A stretch of DNA of 64,000 bases from an uncultured Oligoflexia bacterium. GTDB lineage: Bacteria; Bdellovibrionota; Bacteriovoracia; Bacteriovoracales; Bacteriovoracaceae. Under the pieces are notes generated by a model, which saw nothing but the letters and a program-made list of their open reading frames with translations, was not told the origin of the DNA and ran no database searches. Every line of letters starts with the position of its first letter. The first letter of the stretch is position 1. The DNA lies in contig CATLVU010000001.1 of assembly GCA_950061135.1 (NCBI GenBank), forward strand, positions 16,049 to 80,048. Direction: 5' to 3'. Shown here piece by piece: positions 8,850 through 16,325 of the stretch. A program made the translations under genes and the position numbers.

Positions 8850-8866
8850 TTGGTATGAGAATTGCT
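8850..8866 (+). promoter_or_regulatory. Sigma54 (-24/-12) promoter for the small exported protein at 8913
   Basis: The sequence TTGGTATGAGAATTGCT has GG at 8852-8853 and GC at 8864-8865, exactly 12 bases apart, with a perfect TTGCT -12 element and a TTGG -24 element; the CAC of the consensus is TAT here. A start of transcription near 8877 would give a leader of about 36 bases before the ATG at 8913, with an AAGGAA ribosome site. Confidence 0.75.
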
Positions 8867-8912
8867 TGATAAATAGTAGAAATGCTGAAAATCCCATATT
8901 AAAAGGAAAATT

Positions 8913-9149
8913 ATGCTCAAACTATTTACAGTTGTTATTATGTTCTACACTTCAAGCTTGTTCGCTTTTAGCAGTTTTACTACTAAAGAGTATGTGAAAT
9001 CAGATCTTTGGCAAAATGGTGTTAAAAAATCCAAAGAAGCTAAAGTACAACCATCGCATAGACAAGTCTCTTCCAAGGGACTGAACGAGGAAGTTTTAGT
9101 ACCTCTATTAAAGTTAGAAAGGGAATTAAAAATTTCTGGCCAGATTTAA
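8913..9149 (+). CDS. Small exported protein, predicted sigma54 target
   Basis: This 78-residue protein begins with a clear signal peptide (MLKLFTVVIMFYTSSLFAFS), leaving a mature peptide of about 58 residues that is Lys-rich and has no cysteine. No family is recognised. The ATG has an AAGGAA site and lies 47 bases downstream of the GC of a -24/-12 promoter. The gene is divergent from the sigma54 response regulator, which is probably its activator. Its product may be a periplasmic or surface partner of the lipoprotein encoded by the other sigma54 operon; that is inference from shared control only. Confidence 0.72.
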   Translation: MLKLFTVVIMFYTSSLFAFSSFTTKEYVKSDLWQNGVKKSKEAKVQPSHRQVSSKGLNEEVLVPLLKLERELKISGQI

Positions 9150-9155
9150 AAATCG

Positions 9156-9168
9156 TACTATTATAGTA
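9156..9168. promoter_or_regulatory. Palindrome TACTAT-T-ATAGTA before the MarR gene
   Basis: A perfect inverted repeat of two 6-base arms around one T ends two bases before the ATG of the MarR-family gene. MarR proteins commonly repress themselves through such palindromes. It contains a TATAGT -10-like hexamer, so it could also be part of a promoter; there is no Shine-Dalgarno sequence here. Confidence 0.5.
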
Positions 9169-9170
9169 TC

Positions 9171-9608
9171 ATGGACAAGGTCGCTAAAATAGGCAGTTTG
9201 CTAAAAAAAATTTACAGAGTTTATTCAAACACTCTTATACAAACATTAGAAGATCAAGGCTTTCTCGATCTTCGAGTTAGCTTTCTGGAAATTTTGATCT
9301 ATATATCTCAAAACCCTAATTCTTCAATAAAACTAATTGGAGAGGCATGTGGTTTAAAAAAACAAACAATGACAAGTCATCTAAATGAACTCGAAAGAAG
9401 AGGCTATATTTCTCGTTCTCCTAGTCCACAAGATAAAAGAGAACTTCAGGTTAATTTAACAGATTACGGTATCAAGTTTAAAGTATCTCTTTTTAATGTG
9501 ATGAATCAGTTAGAAACAGAGTATGATTCCAAGTTAGGTGAAGTTGAAATGGAAAGAATTTCTTTTTCTCTAGAAAACTTTTACCAAAAAATTGATTCTA
9601 GGAGCTAA
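9171..9608 (+). CDS. MarR-family transcriptional regulator
   Basis: This 145-residue protein has the MarR winged helix: recognition helix region GLKKQTMTSHLNELERRGYISR followed by the wing SPQDKRELQVNLTDYG (the conserved DxR/K-x-x-x-x-LT signature). Flanking helices form the dimer interface. Such proteins bind palindromes and respond to small phenolic or oxidant ligands. It lies 21 bases after the small exported protein gene but has no ribosome-binding site, and a perfect palindrome sits directly upstream. It converges on a membrane-protein gene with a four-base overlap. The ligand and targets are unknown. Confidence 0.88.
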   Translation: MDKVAKIGSLLKKIYRVYSNTLIQTLEDQGFLDLRVSFLEILIYISQNPNSSIKLIGEACGLKKQTMTSHLNELERRGYISRSPSPQDKRELQVNLTDYGIKFKVSLFNVMNQLETEYDSKLGEVEMERISFSLENFYQKIDSRS

Positions 9609-10495
9609 AAGAAAGGGTAGATTGTTCCAAAATGGATTTGCCCAATCACAATAGAAGCCAGCAGTGAGCTTGTAATATAAATAGAACATTCATAACAACT
9701 ATGACCTATCTTCTCTTGTTCACTTGCTTGACCTAGCGTCTTTGAACTATTGATTTTAAAAATGCTTAATAATCCAAAACGAAATAATGGCAAAATTAAA
9801 ACTGATAGTAAGCATTTGAGAATAATTTGAATCAAATATGATGTAATTTGATAATGTTCATTGGTAAGTGTTGTTGTGATAATAATTGTATTACCTATGA
9901 GAAAACCGGAAAAGCTAATACCAATGCTGGTGCTCTTTTGAATCATATAACTATTGAATGAAAAATCAGAAATGAACTTAAATAATTTAATTCCAAAACC
10001 AATAAGAACCATACTTGTCAGCCATAAGATTGTTAGAATAATAATCGAGTTCTCAGACTCTTTAAAGATACATCGAATCACAAATGCAAGGGTAATTGTA
10101 TTTGTAGCACTGATTAGGCCATAAGAGAGATTGTTTTTCTTGAGTACTTCGTCTTTGTATTCAAAGTTATAAAAAATAATACTTTCTATCGTGAAAATAG
10201 AGAGTAAATAAATAAAAATACCTAAAGCACTCCAGAGAAAGAAATGAAAAGAACTGATGAATACTCCTAGATATTCTTTGAATTCAAAGGCTGAAAAGAT
10301 TAGTCCAATACCTATTAGTCGTGAGAAGAAATGAATTGTAAAAATATAATTATCATGTGGAAAAATCTTATTATTAATTGATTTTTTTTGTGAGGGATGA
10401 AAAAGCATATGGGCGTATTTATAGCCTATGAGGGCAAGACAAATAAAAACTGTGAATAGTACTCTAATTAATAATTTATCAAAGACTTCGTTCAT
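9605..10495 (-). CDS. Polytopic membrane protein, DUF350-like
   Basis: This 296-residue protein has about eight predicted membrane helices arranged as two similar halves of four. Segments such as NNLSYGLISATNTITLAFVI and the later SIGISFSGFLIGNTIII resemble the two-fold repeat of DUF350 (UPF0719) inner-membrane proteins. No enzymatic motif is visible. It is the last gene of the five-gene minus-strand set starting at the histone-like gene (13232), ten bases after the preceding gene. Function is unknown; the DUF350 link is from pattern memory and is uncertain. Confidence 0.72.
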   Translation of the reverse strand: MNEVFDKLLIRVLFTVFICLALIGYKYAHMLFHPSQKKSINNKIFPHDNYIFTIHFFSRLIGIGLIFSAFEFKEYLGVFISSFHFFLWSALGIFIYLLSIFTIESIIFYNFEYKDEVLKKNNLSYGLISATNTITLAFVIRCIFKESENSIIILTILWLTSMVLIGFGIKLFKFISDFSFNSYMIQKSTSIGISFSGFLIGNTIIITTTLTNEHYQITSYLIQIILKCLLSVLILPLFRFGLLSIFKINSSKTLGQASEQEKIGHSCYECSIYITSSLLASIVIGQIHFGTIYPFF

Positions 10496-10504
10496 AAATA
10501 CCTG

Positions 10505-11170
10505 CTATATAAAGTTTTCTTTTAAGTAATTTTTGAAAAACGTTTTAAAATTTATATTTTGTTTTTTTGTACGTTTGTAATAATCAGGAAAAGATTTTTT
10601 AGTGATTTTTCCATCTAGCCCAAATAATTTATTTTTACCGTAGTATGGCCTATTTTCACTTTCATGAATTTTAATTGCTGAGAACTCGTCTTTTGTTGGA
10701 TTGTAATCTTCCCATTTTAGATAAACTGGAATTTGTCTATAAGTTCTAAAAAATCTCCATTGGTCTTTGCCTTTGTTATTAATCCATCTTCCAAAGTTTT
10801 TATCGCCAATGAAAATACTTCCAGGAGGGAGGGGAGTGTAGGTTTCTGTTCCGTCATTTCGATAGCGTCTAAAGATAGACATTCCAAGGAATGGAGCGAA
10901 CTCTGCATCAAGTGCCGGGGATGTTCTAACAATGATGTCTACAAAGGTTTGAAATCCATATACTATTTTATATTTATGGTAATAAGTTTTAATTAAAAAG
11001 CCCGTTGAATGGCGGTCGATGAGTATTGCTGATAAAGGAGCCCCTGGCAATAATTTACTTAGTCCTTCCTTATTACTGATATAACTAATTCCAAACTCTG
11101 TAGGAGCGAGACTTTTTGATAACCCAAGATAGAGTAGGGTCAAACAGAAATAGAGAACGAATTTATTCAT
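10505..11170 (-). CDS. Hypothetical exported protein
   Basis: This 221-residue protein has an N-terminal hydrophobic segment (KFVLYFCLTLLYLGLSKSLA) that could be a signal peptide, then a basic, aromatic-rich mature part with LPPGSIFIGDKNFGRW and a Lys-rich C-terminus. I do not recognise the family. Its start follows the HD-phosphohydrolase stop by two bases and a membrane protein gene follows ten bases later, so it is part of that operon. The proximity to a DUF350-like membrane protein suggests an envelope location. Confidence 0.7.
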   Translation of the reverse strand: MNKFVLYFCLTLLYLGLSKSLAPTEFGISYISNKEGLSKLLPGAPLSAILIDRHSTGFLIKTYYHKYKIVYGFQTFVDIIVRTSPALDAEFAPFLGMSIFRRYRNDGTETYTPLPPGSIFIGDKNFGRWINNKGKDQWRFFRTYRQIPVYLKWEDYNPTKDEFSAIKIHESENRPYYGKNKLFGLDGKITKKSFPDYYKRTKKQNINFKTFFKNYLKENFI

Positions 11171-11172
11171 TG

Positions 11173-12471
11173 TTATTTTTCAATTATATTTAAAATTTCT
11201 TTTTGTATATTCGGCTTAAGATTTTCAAAGTCGCAATGTAGTCGACTTACAGTATGTGCTCTACTAAATTTTTCAAATAGGTCTGTTGCATTGTTTATAT
11301 CTTTCGTAGCGAATTGGAATTTTGTAAGCGCAGACTCACTAATAACTTTTAAAGGGAAATCATGAGGATTTTCCATATTAGCGCTATAATACTTTGAAAG
11401 TCTGCCTTCAGAGGAACACTTGATATAATCAATAGAGTTGTTCTTTAAAAATGTTTCTAGTGTTTTCAGTTTTTCAATATTCGATTGGCCAAAGGCTTCA
11501 AAAACTTTCTGAGGAATATTATTTGTGACAACTCTTTGGGCCCATATATTTTGACTATTCTTTAAATGTTTCATTAAGTGATGGTCGTCGTATTCAAGGT
11601 ATTGTTCAATATTTGCAGGAATAGTGTATTCATTAGATGACGTCATGAAATATCGCTCTAAAACCTTTTCCAGACAAACAGCTTTGTAATGAAAATAGAC
11701 CATCATAAACATGTGATAACGACAAAGTAAGAAGTCATCAAAAGTGGCTACAGCCCTTTCTGATATTCCAATAAAAGCTTTGCCATTATTTTGGCAAACG
11801 CGGAGATTATCTATTATCCAATCTAAATCAAACTTCCCGTAACTAACACCGCAAAAATAAGAGTCTCTTAGTAAATAGTCCATTCGATCACAGTCCATCT
11901 CACTAGAAACGAGTTGATGCAAAAGTGGAAAATAGTTAACGTTATTAATTGTAAAATAATCATCACTCTTAGTTCGACCAATAATTAATTCTGCAACTTG
12001 TTCATGGGTGATACCAAACTTATTTACAACTTTTGTAAAAGAACTAGTAAAACTAGAGTCAATAATAGACTTTATAGTGTAGTCCTCGTGAGTTGCTTGG
12101 CGTGTATTATCTTCTACAAAATGGTTTGGTAGCTGAAGTTCAGAAACATTTGGCATTACAAATTCAGTCGTATGACTTAAAGGAGCATGGCCTATATCGT
12201 GTAATAAGCATGCCATTCGTACTGTTTCTTTTAGACGTTTCTTTTCATTGGTATCTGGTAGATGTTTGAACAGTTGATCAAACGCCCTTGTGGCAACTTC
12301 TAAAACGCCAATGGAGTGTAAGTAACGAGAGTGAGTTGCGCCTGGAAATACATACTCGGAAAAACCTAATTGCTTTATGTTTCTGAGACGTTGAAAAAAA
12401 GGATGTTCAATAACAGAGATTTCCTCTGGAAACATCTTTATTGATCCGTGAATGGGGTCTCTAATTTCCAA
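11173..12471 (-). CDS. HD-domain phosphohydrolase, SAMHD1/dGTPase-like
   Basis: This 432-residue protein belongs to the COG1078 group of HD phosphohydrolases that hydrolyse dNTPs to nucleoside and triphosphate or act on related nucleotides. It starts IRDPIHGSI, the family signature, followed by RLRNIKQLG, HSRYLHSIGV (first metal His) and LLHDIGHAPLSH (HD pair), with a later metal Asp region SSEMDCDRMDYLLRDS. The start is TTG, two bases after the glutaredoxin stop codon. Together with glutaredoxin, which can feed ribonucleotide reductase, it suggests nucleotide-pool control, although the nrd genes are 18 kb away. Confidence 0.88.
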   Translation of the reverse strand: MEIRDPIHGSIKMFPEEISVIEHPFFQRLRNIKQLGFSEYVFPGATHSRYLHSIGVLEVATRAFDQLFKHLPDTNEKKRLKETVRMACLLHDIGHAPLSHTTEFVMPNVSELQLPNHFVEDNTRQATHEDYTIKSIIDSSFTSSFTKVVNKFGITHEQVAELIIGRTKSDDYFTINNVNYFPLLHQLVSSEMDCDRMDYLLRDSYFCGVSYGKFDLDWIIDNLRVCQNNGKAFIGISERAVATFDDFLLCRYHMFMMVYFHYKAVCLEKVLERYFMTSSNEYTIPANIEQYLEYDDHHLMKHLKNSQNIWAQRVVTNNIPQKVFEAFGQSNIEKLKTLETFLKNNSIDYIKCSSEGRLSKYYSANMENPHDFPLKVISESALTKFQFATKDINNATDLFEKFSRAHTVSRLHCDFENLKPNIQKEILNIIEK

Positions 12472-12473
12472 TT

Positions 12474-12725
12474 CTAATTCTTTATTTTGTTTTGATTGTT
12501 ATCTAGCCAATCAATAATATCGCTTGATTCAAATAATGGCTTATTATCAATGTATAGACAAGGTACGGTGGAGCGTCCAGTGACATCCATATGATCTTGT
12601 CTGAACTTTGGGTTTTGTAATGTGTTTTTTAAGTCTATATATTCTTGAAGACCTAAACTATGAACTTTGCCTAAAACCATTTGGCAAAATGGACACTGAT
12701 CGTAGTAATAAAGTTCAAGTTTCAC
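12474..12725 (-). CDS. Glutaredoxin family protein
   Basis: This 83-residue thioredoxin-fold protein has a CPFC active site near the N-terminus (YYDQCPFCQMV), the cis-Pro motif STVPCLYIDN and a C-terminal helix SSDIIDWLDN, as in GST-N/glutaredoxin domains. It would reduce disulfides or glutathione mixed disulfides in the cytoplasm. The start is GTG with a GAGG site five bases upstream, and it follows the histone-like gene by nine bases and precedes the HD phosphohydrolase by two, so the genes are cotranscribed. Confidence 0.88.
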   Translation of the reverse strand: MKLELYYYDQCPFCQMVLGKVHSLGLQEYIDLKNTLQNPKFRQDHMDVTGRSTVPCLYIDNKPLFESSDIIDWLDNNQNKIKN

Positions 12726-12734
12726 AAAACCTCT

Positions 12735-13232
12735 TTAGTCATCACTTTGATCAAGATCATAGCCGACAGGCTTTCCTTCAGCATATTCAGCATCTTCATC
12801 ATAGTCTTCCATTTCTTTTTCTAAGTCCTCTGGAGAATCAAGGCCTTCATCATAACTCCAGCCATATCCAAAAGCATTTAAGTCCTGCTCGTCATCAGGA
12901 TTGTACTCATCTGCCAAAAAATTATTTTGATCTGTTTCTTTTTCATCTAAGTCTGAGGGCTTTTCAAGTGATTCAATTTCTGGATCATCTGGATTAATTT
13001 TTTCAGCCTTGCTTGGAATCGGAGTCGCAGCAACTTTTTCGATTACTATATCATCTTTTTTCTTAGCTACTTTTTTAGTAGCTTTTTTCTTAGCTACTTT
13101 TTTAGTAGCTTTTTTCTTAGCTACTTTTTTAGTGGCTTTTTTCTTAGCTACTTTTTTAGTAGCTTTTTTCTTTGCTACTTTTTTTGTAGTTTTTTTCTTT
13201 GCTACTTTTTTTGCAACTTTTTTCTTGGCCAT
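12735..13232 (-). CDS. Histone H1-like lysine-repeat protein with acidic tail
   Basis: Starting at the ATG at 13232 (AAGGAT site nine bases upstream; the ORF-track start at 13262 lacks one), the 165-residue protein begins MAKKKVAKKVAKKK and carries about six 9-residue repeats of the type KKVAKKKAT. It resembles the C-terminal domain of histone H1 and bacterial H1-like proteins that compact DNA or bind RNA. The second half is strongly acidic (for example LEKEMEDYDEDAEYAEG), so the protein is bipolar. The acidic tail could bind the basic half or compete with DNA. It heads the five-gene operon running to 9605. Confidence 0.85.
   Translation of the reverse strand: MAKKKVAKKVAKKKTTKKVAKKKATKKVAKKKATKKVAKKKATKKVAKKKATKKVAKKKDDIVIEKVAATPIPSKAEKINPDDPEIESLEKPSDLDEKETDQNNFLADEYNPDDEQDLNAFGYGWSYDEGLDSPEDLEKEMEDYDEDAEYAEGKPVGYDLDQSDD
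13065..13226 (-). repeat. 27-base tandem repeat inside the H1-like gene
   Basis: Six units with a 27-base period begin at 13065, 13092, 13119, 13146, 13173 and 13200 (marker AGCTAC or TGCTAC). The first four are almost identical and the last two diverge. Each unit encodes nine residues, so gain or loss of units keeps the frame. Copy number is likely to vary between strains. Confidence 0.9.
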
Positions 13233-13309
13233 TATAGTGATCCTTTTAATTATGTTTTTCATTATTTTCTATTTTAGTTAAGTAATTTTTCAATTCAATA
13301 GATTTCAAC

Positions 13310-16012
13310 CTAAAATTGAATATTTTCTAACGTTTCACCAATAGCTTGAATATTTAGCGGGTTAGCAAAGCGTTGTCTTTGGGCTCCAGGGCCAGCCGTT
13401 TGAGAACCTTCTGATAAAATAGCTCTACTTGAACCTCCTGAAGCACTATAAAAGCCAGATCCTTGTAAAGAGTTAAGAGGAATAAATTTTGTAGAATAGT
13501 AGTTTCTAAACATTTTTTCTCTCCTATTACTGAAAACATTAGTCACTGTTCCGTCGTTTCGCACGGAGTCGTGGTTTTGTCCAGGTCTATAGCCTGTGAA
13601 TATTCTGCTCTCAAGATCTTCTTTGATAGTATATTCGGATTGGTAATATTCACCTAGAACCTCTCCTCCATTAGTAAAAAACTCCCTAAGAGATTCTCTT
13701 AATGATTTTAAGCATGGGCCATCAGTTGTAGCAAGTTCTGTATCGTCATTATAAAAAATAGCAAATTTTCCAGCAATACTGTTACAAGTAGGTTTGCCTT
13801 CACGTACTTGTTCTTCTGTTCCTGTCCTAAAGGTCGCATTATCTAAATCACTAATTGTTTTAGCCGCTTCCTCTCCTAAGTTTTGTCCGGTCGAGCTTGA
13901 TATATTAGAATCAAAAATCGCATCAGCAACAAGGTTTAAAGAAGAAATATACTTTTCTAAGGCTTGTTCTTGATTGTTAAGGTATTCGTCTAAAACGGAT
14001 ATTGCTACGCCGGAATCAGGATAAATAGAATCGGCAGTTGATGTTGCAAAAATTGGCCCATATAGTTGAAGTGGATAGAGTTTATAATTATCTCCTTGTG
14101 CATCTTGAATGGTTCGGTCACTCACTCCACCAATCGCGCCAAAGCTATCAATTTCTTGCTCTCGGTTGAGGTCTTCTGGGGAAGGAACGAGATAATTTGC
14201 GAAATCATAAAGGGTTGCAGATTTGGAAATTAAAAAACCATCGTTAATATCATCAACTGTTACCGTGCCGCCGATGTTTCGAAGTTTAGTTCTAAGTTTT
14301 TCATAAATTTGGTTGTTATAAAGTCCAGCCCGAGGCTCAGTTCCAGGAAGAGGATCAGTAGAGCCAACAGGCTCAGGGATAATTTGTTGAATTTCTAGGC
14401 CGTTATCCGCAAGATAGCTATCTTTTTGAAAAATCGCATCAGGAATAGGGTAATCATAAACGAGGTTTGGAATACCAAAGAAAATTTCTTGTCCGGTAAT
14501 AAAACCACCGATAGCACCGGTACTGTCCTTTATCCAAAACTGATTGTCTGAAAAGTTAATTGGTAAAGGTGTTCCTGCAGCATATTCTCCTTCTGCAATT
14601 GATGATCCATCAGGCCTTCTAAGATTCGTAGTATCTAAACTTGAGATATAGCCTCCTGACTTTATGGAAGGAGCTGGTCGTGGAAAAACTCTATTGGAAT
14701 CTCTTGTTACATCAAATAATGGAGGACCAATTCGTCCTCCAAACGGTTTTGCTGCAGAGAAAGTTGTAAGAGTAATTTCTTCAAGAAAGGGATTGAATAG
14801 TCCAAAAAACTTTGTTTGTCCTCTAACAGCATAATAAGTTAAAACATCTGGATTTTTTATAAAGCCTAATGGGTAGCCCGGAATAGGTAGCCCGATTTTA
14901 GTTGCTGTACATTGAGCATCGGCATTAGCTTGAATTGCATTTTGCAAAAAAGCGTTTTCTTCACTAGTTGAATTAAAAGCTGTGTAAAATGTTGCGATAT
15001 TTATTGGCATTAACTTGAGGTCCAAATAAAATTTTGTCTTAGCTTCAGGAGCGCTACTAGGAATCAGTAACGTACTTAAACTATTTGTTGCTTCATCAGT
15101 AAAGGGCTGAGGTGGAATTTCTGTTAAGGTAAAACTCGTTTTCATTTGAGTATCTTCTCTACCTCCAAGATTTCTGAATCCAGAGAAAAAAGCTTTATAA
15201 ATTCTTTCTTGGCTTGGTGATGGTTGATTTTGAAGTAGGGAGCTTATCTCCGTTACGCAATTTACCCCTTGTGATTGTTGACTACAAACGCCTCTTTGAT
15301 TCGGTCTTTTATTTACTTGTGATTCCAGATTTCTAATTCGAAGTGCAAGTTCAAATGCTTTAGGAAAAGCACCTGAACGGTTGATTCCTATTTCGGGTGC
15401 GATATCTGCAAAGGTGTTTCCGGTGTCATCAGATCCAATAACATTGTAAGCCCAAACTGAATTTGCTAAGAAATTTATTCTAGACCTTTCGGAGCAGTCT
15501 TTTGCTTTCTCTGCACTTAGAGTATCGACAAAAGCATTAGTTGCCTCGTCAATTCCAATAACATTTTGAGGGTCGATACGAGGTAAACCAGGAGTAACAT
15601 ATTTTGTACAAATACCAACAGAGCTGGCACCTGCAAAGTCGATACATACCGAAGGAAAATTATAACTATCTTTATTCGGGCTATTATTAGTAGAGAAAGA
15701 CTCCATTCTAAAGTTTACAGTTGCTCCGCTAGGCCCATTAGAGACATCATTAAGTCCAAGGCCGCCGAGAACATAGTACTTAAACATCCATTCTTTATAA
15801 ACATTTCGCATTTCCCAGTTAAGGTATGCAATATTTGTAAGTTGTCTTGCTTGGACAGATGCACCTGCATAGGCAGCGGCATCCGTAGCATTTTGAAGGT
15901 TGATTTTTGCTTTAACAAAAACACCAATATTAATAATGAATGCTAGAAATGTGAGCAACATTAAAATTGTTGTTGAGAAAAAAATTGTAATTTGACCTTT
16001 TTGATTGGCCAT
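13310..16012 (-). CDS. Large TadE/TadG-like secreted or membrane-anchored protein
   Basis: This 900-residue protein starts MANQKGQITIFFSTTILMLL, with one N-terminal membrane helix (about 8-34) followed by INLQNATDAAAYAGA, the hallmark of TadG/TadE-like Flp pilus-associated pseudopilins. The rest is a long extracytoplasmic region rich in Ser, Asn, Gly and Thr with several cysteines. Family members are usually 150-600 residues, so this one is large. No other tad genes lie nearby. The ATG has an AAGGA site, and a plausible promoter lies at 16055-16084. Possible roles are surface adhesion or a pilus-tip component. A lysine-repeat gene operon begins downstream after a 77-base gap. Confidence 0.8.
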   Translation of the reverse strand: MANQKGQITIFFSTTILMLLTFLAFIINIGVFVKAKINLQNATDAAAYAGASVQARQLTNIAYLNWEMRNVYKEWMFKYYVLGGLGLNDVSNGPSGATVNFRMESFSTNNSPNKDSYNFPSVCIDFAGASSVGICTKYVTPGLPRIDPQNVIGIDEATNAFVDTLSAEKAKDCSERSRINFLANSVWAYNVIGSDDTGNTFADIAPEIGINRSGAFPKAFELALRIRNLESQVNKRPNQRGVCSQQSQGVNCVTEISSLLQNQPSPSQERIYKAFFSGFRNLGGREDTQMKTSFTLTEIPPQPFTDEATNSLSTLLIPSSAPEAKTKFYLDLKLMPINIATFYTAFNSTSEENAFLQNAIQANADAQCTATKIGLPIPGYPLGFIKNPDVLTYYAVRGQTKFFGLFNPFLEEITLTTFSAAKPFGGRIGPPLFDVTRDSNRVFPRPAPSIKSGGYISSLDTTNLRRPDGSSIAEGEYAAGTPLPINFSDNQFWIKDSTGAIGGFITGQEIFFGIPNLVYDYPIPDAIFQKDSYLADNGLEIQQIIPEPVGSTDPLPGTEPRAGLYNNQIYEKLRTKLRNIGGTVTVDDINDGFLISKSATLYDFANYLVPSPEDLNREQEIDSFGAIGGVSDRTIQDAQGDNYKLYPLQLYGPIFATSTADSIYPDSGVAISVLDEYLNNQEQALEKYISSLNLVADAIFDSNISSSTGQNLGEEAAKTISDLDNATFRTGTEEQVREGKPTCNSIAGKFAIFYNDDTELATTDGPCLKSLRESLREFFTNGGEVLGEYYQSEYTIKEDLESRIFTGYRPGQNHDSVRNDGTVTNVFSNRREKMFRNYYSTKFIPLNSLQGSGFYSASGGSSRAILSEGSQTAGPGAQRQRFANPLNIQAIGETLENIQF

Positions 16013-16054
16013 TAATCCATTCCTTGAGTGCGTAGTGTCACCATGACTAGGGCC

Positions 16055-16084
16055 ATTTTATCAGTATTTGAGGCGGTTGATCAA
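16055..16084 (-). promoter_or_regulatory. Sigma70-type promoter for the TadG-like gene
   Basis: On the minus strand TTGATC and TAAAAT are separated by 18 bases, with TG one base ahead of the -10 (extended -10). Transcription would start near 16048, about 36 bases before the ATG at 16012. Confidence 0.45.
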
Positions 16085-16144
16085 CATAAGTATTTGAAAG
16101 TAGAGTGAAATACTTTGGTATGGGTTTTGAATGTATATAAGCAT

Positions 16145-16264
16145 TCGCAGGGTGCCGATCTGCGATAGCTGTACGTTTGGTCAATTCGGCGGTCCATCTT
16201 TTTCACTTCTTTTTTCGTTTTGTTTCACCCCTAGGGCATGAAGATGCCCTGGAGGTCCTTTTTT
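16145..16264 (+). ncRNA. Candidate structured small RNA or leader RNA
   Basis: No ORF explains this part of the 313-base gap 16013-16325. On the plus strand a hairpin TCGCAG/CTGCGA (16145-16150 with 16160-16165) has GCCGA in its loop, which can pair with TCGGC at 16186-16190, giving an H-type pseudoknot. A pyrimidine-rich linker leads to a strong intrinsic terminator at 16227-16264. The transcript would be about 120 bases. A TATATA box at 16134-16139 could be the -10, but no good -35 is seen. It could be a free small RNA or a terminating leader of the gene at 16326. It does not match SRP RNA, 6S, tmRNA or a riboswitch I know. Confidence 0.5.
16227..16264 (+). terminator. Strong Rho-independent terminator
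   Basis: A 13-base-pair stem with one mismatch (arms ACCCCTAGGGCAT and ATGCCCTGGAGGT), a GAAG tetraloop and CC followed by six T residues. The T run is only on the plus strand, so it ends a rightward transcript. No gene precedes it on that strand, which is the main reason to suspect an RNA gene here. Confidence 0.85.
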
Positions 16265-16325
16265 ACCCCATTAAAAACTACGTTACTGTAATGCTAAAAT
16301 ACATATAGATAAGGAGGAAGATTTT

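Noticed and set aside
13065-13226. 27-base repeats considered as a CRISPR array
   Set aside because: There are no unique spacers; units are contiguous and code for a lysine-rich protein in frame.
12608-13281. Plus-strand ORFs 12608-12997 and 13009-13281 opposite the H1-like gene
   Set aside because: They are shadows of the lysine-repeat and acidic codons; low-complexity Phe/Leu/Ala strings, no ribosome sites, and the minus-strand gene has clear start and operon context.
16146-16158. GGCAC on the minus strand as a third sigma54 promoter
   Set aside because: The nearest suitable GC dinucleotides are not 12 bases from the GG, so the spacing is wrong.
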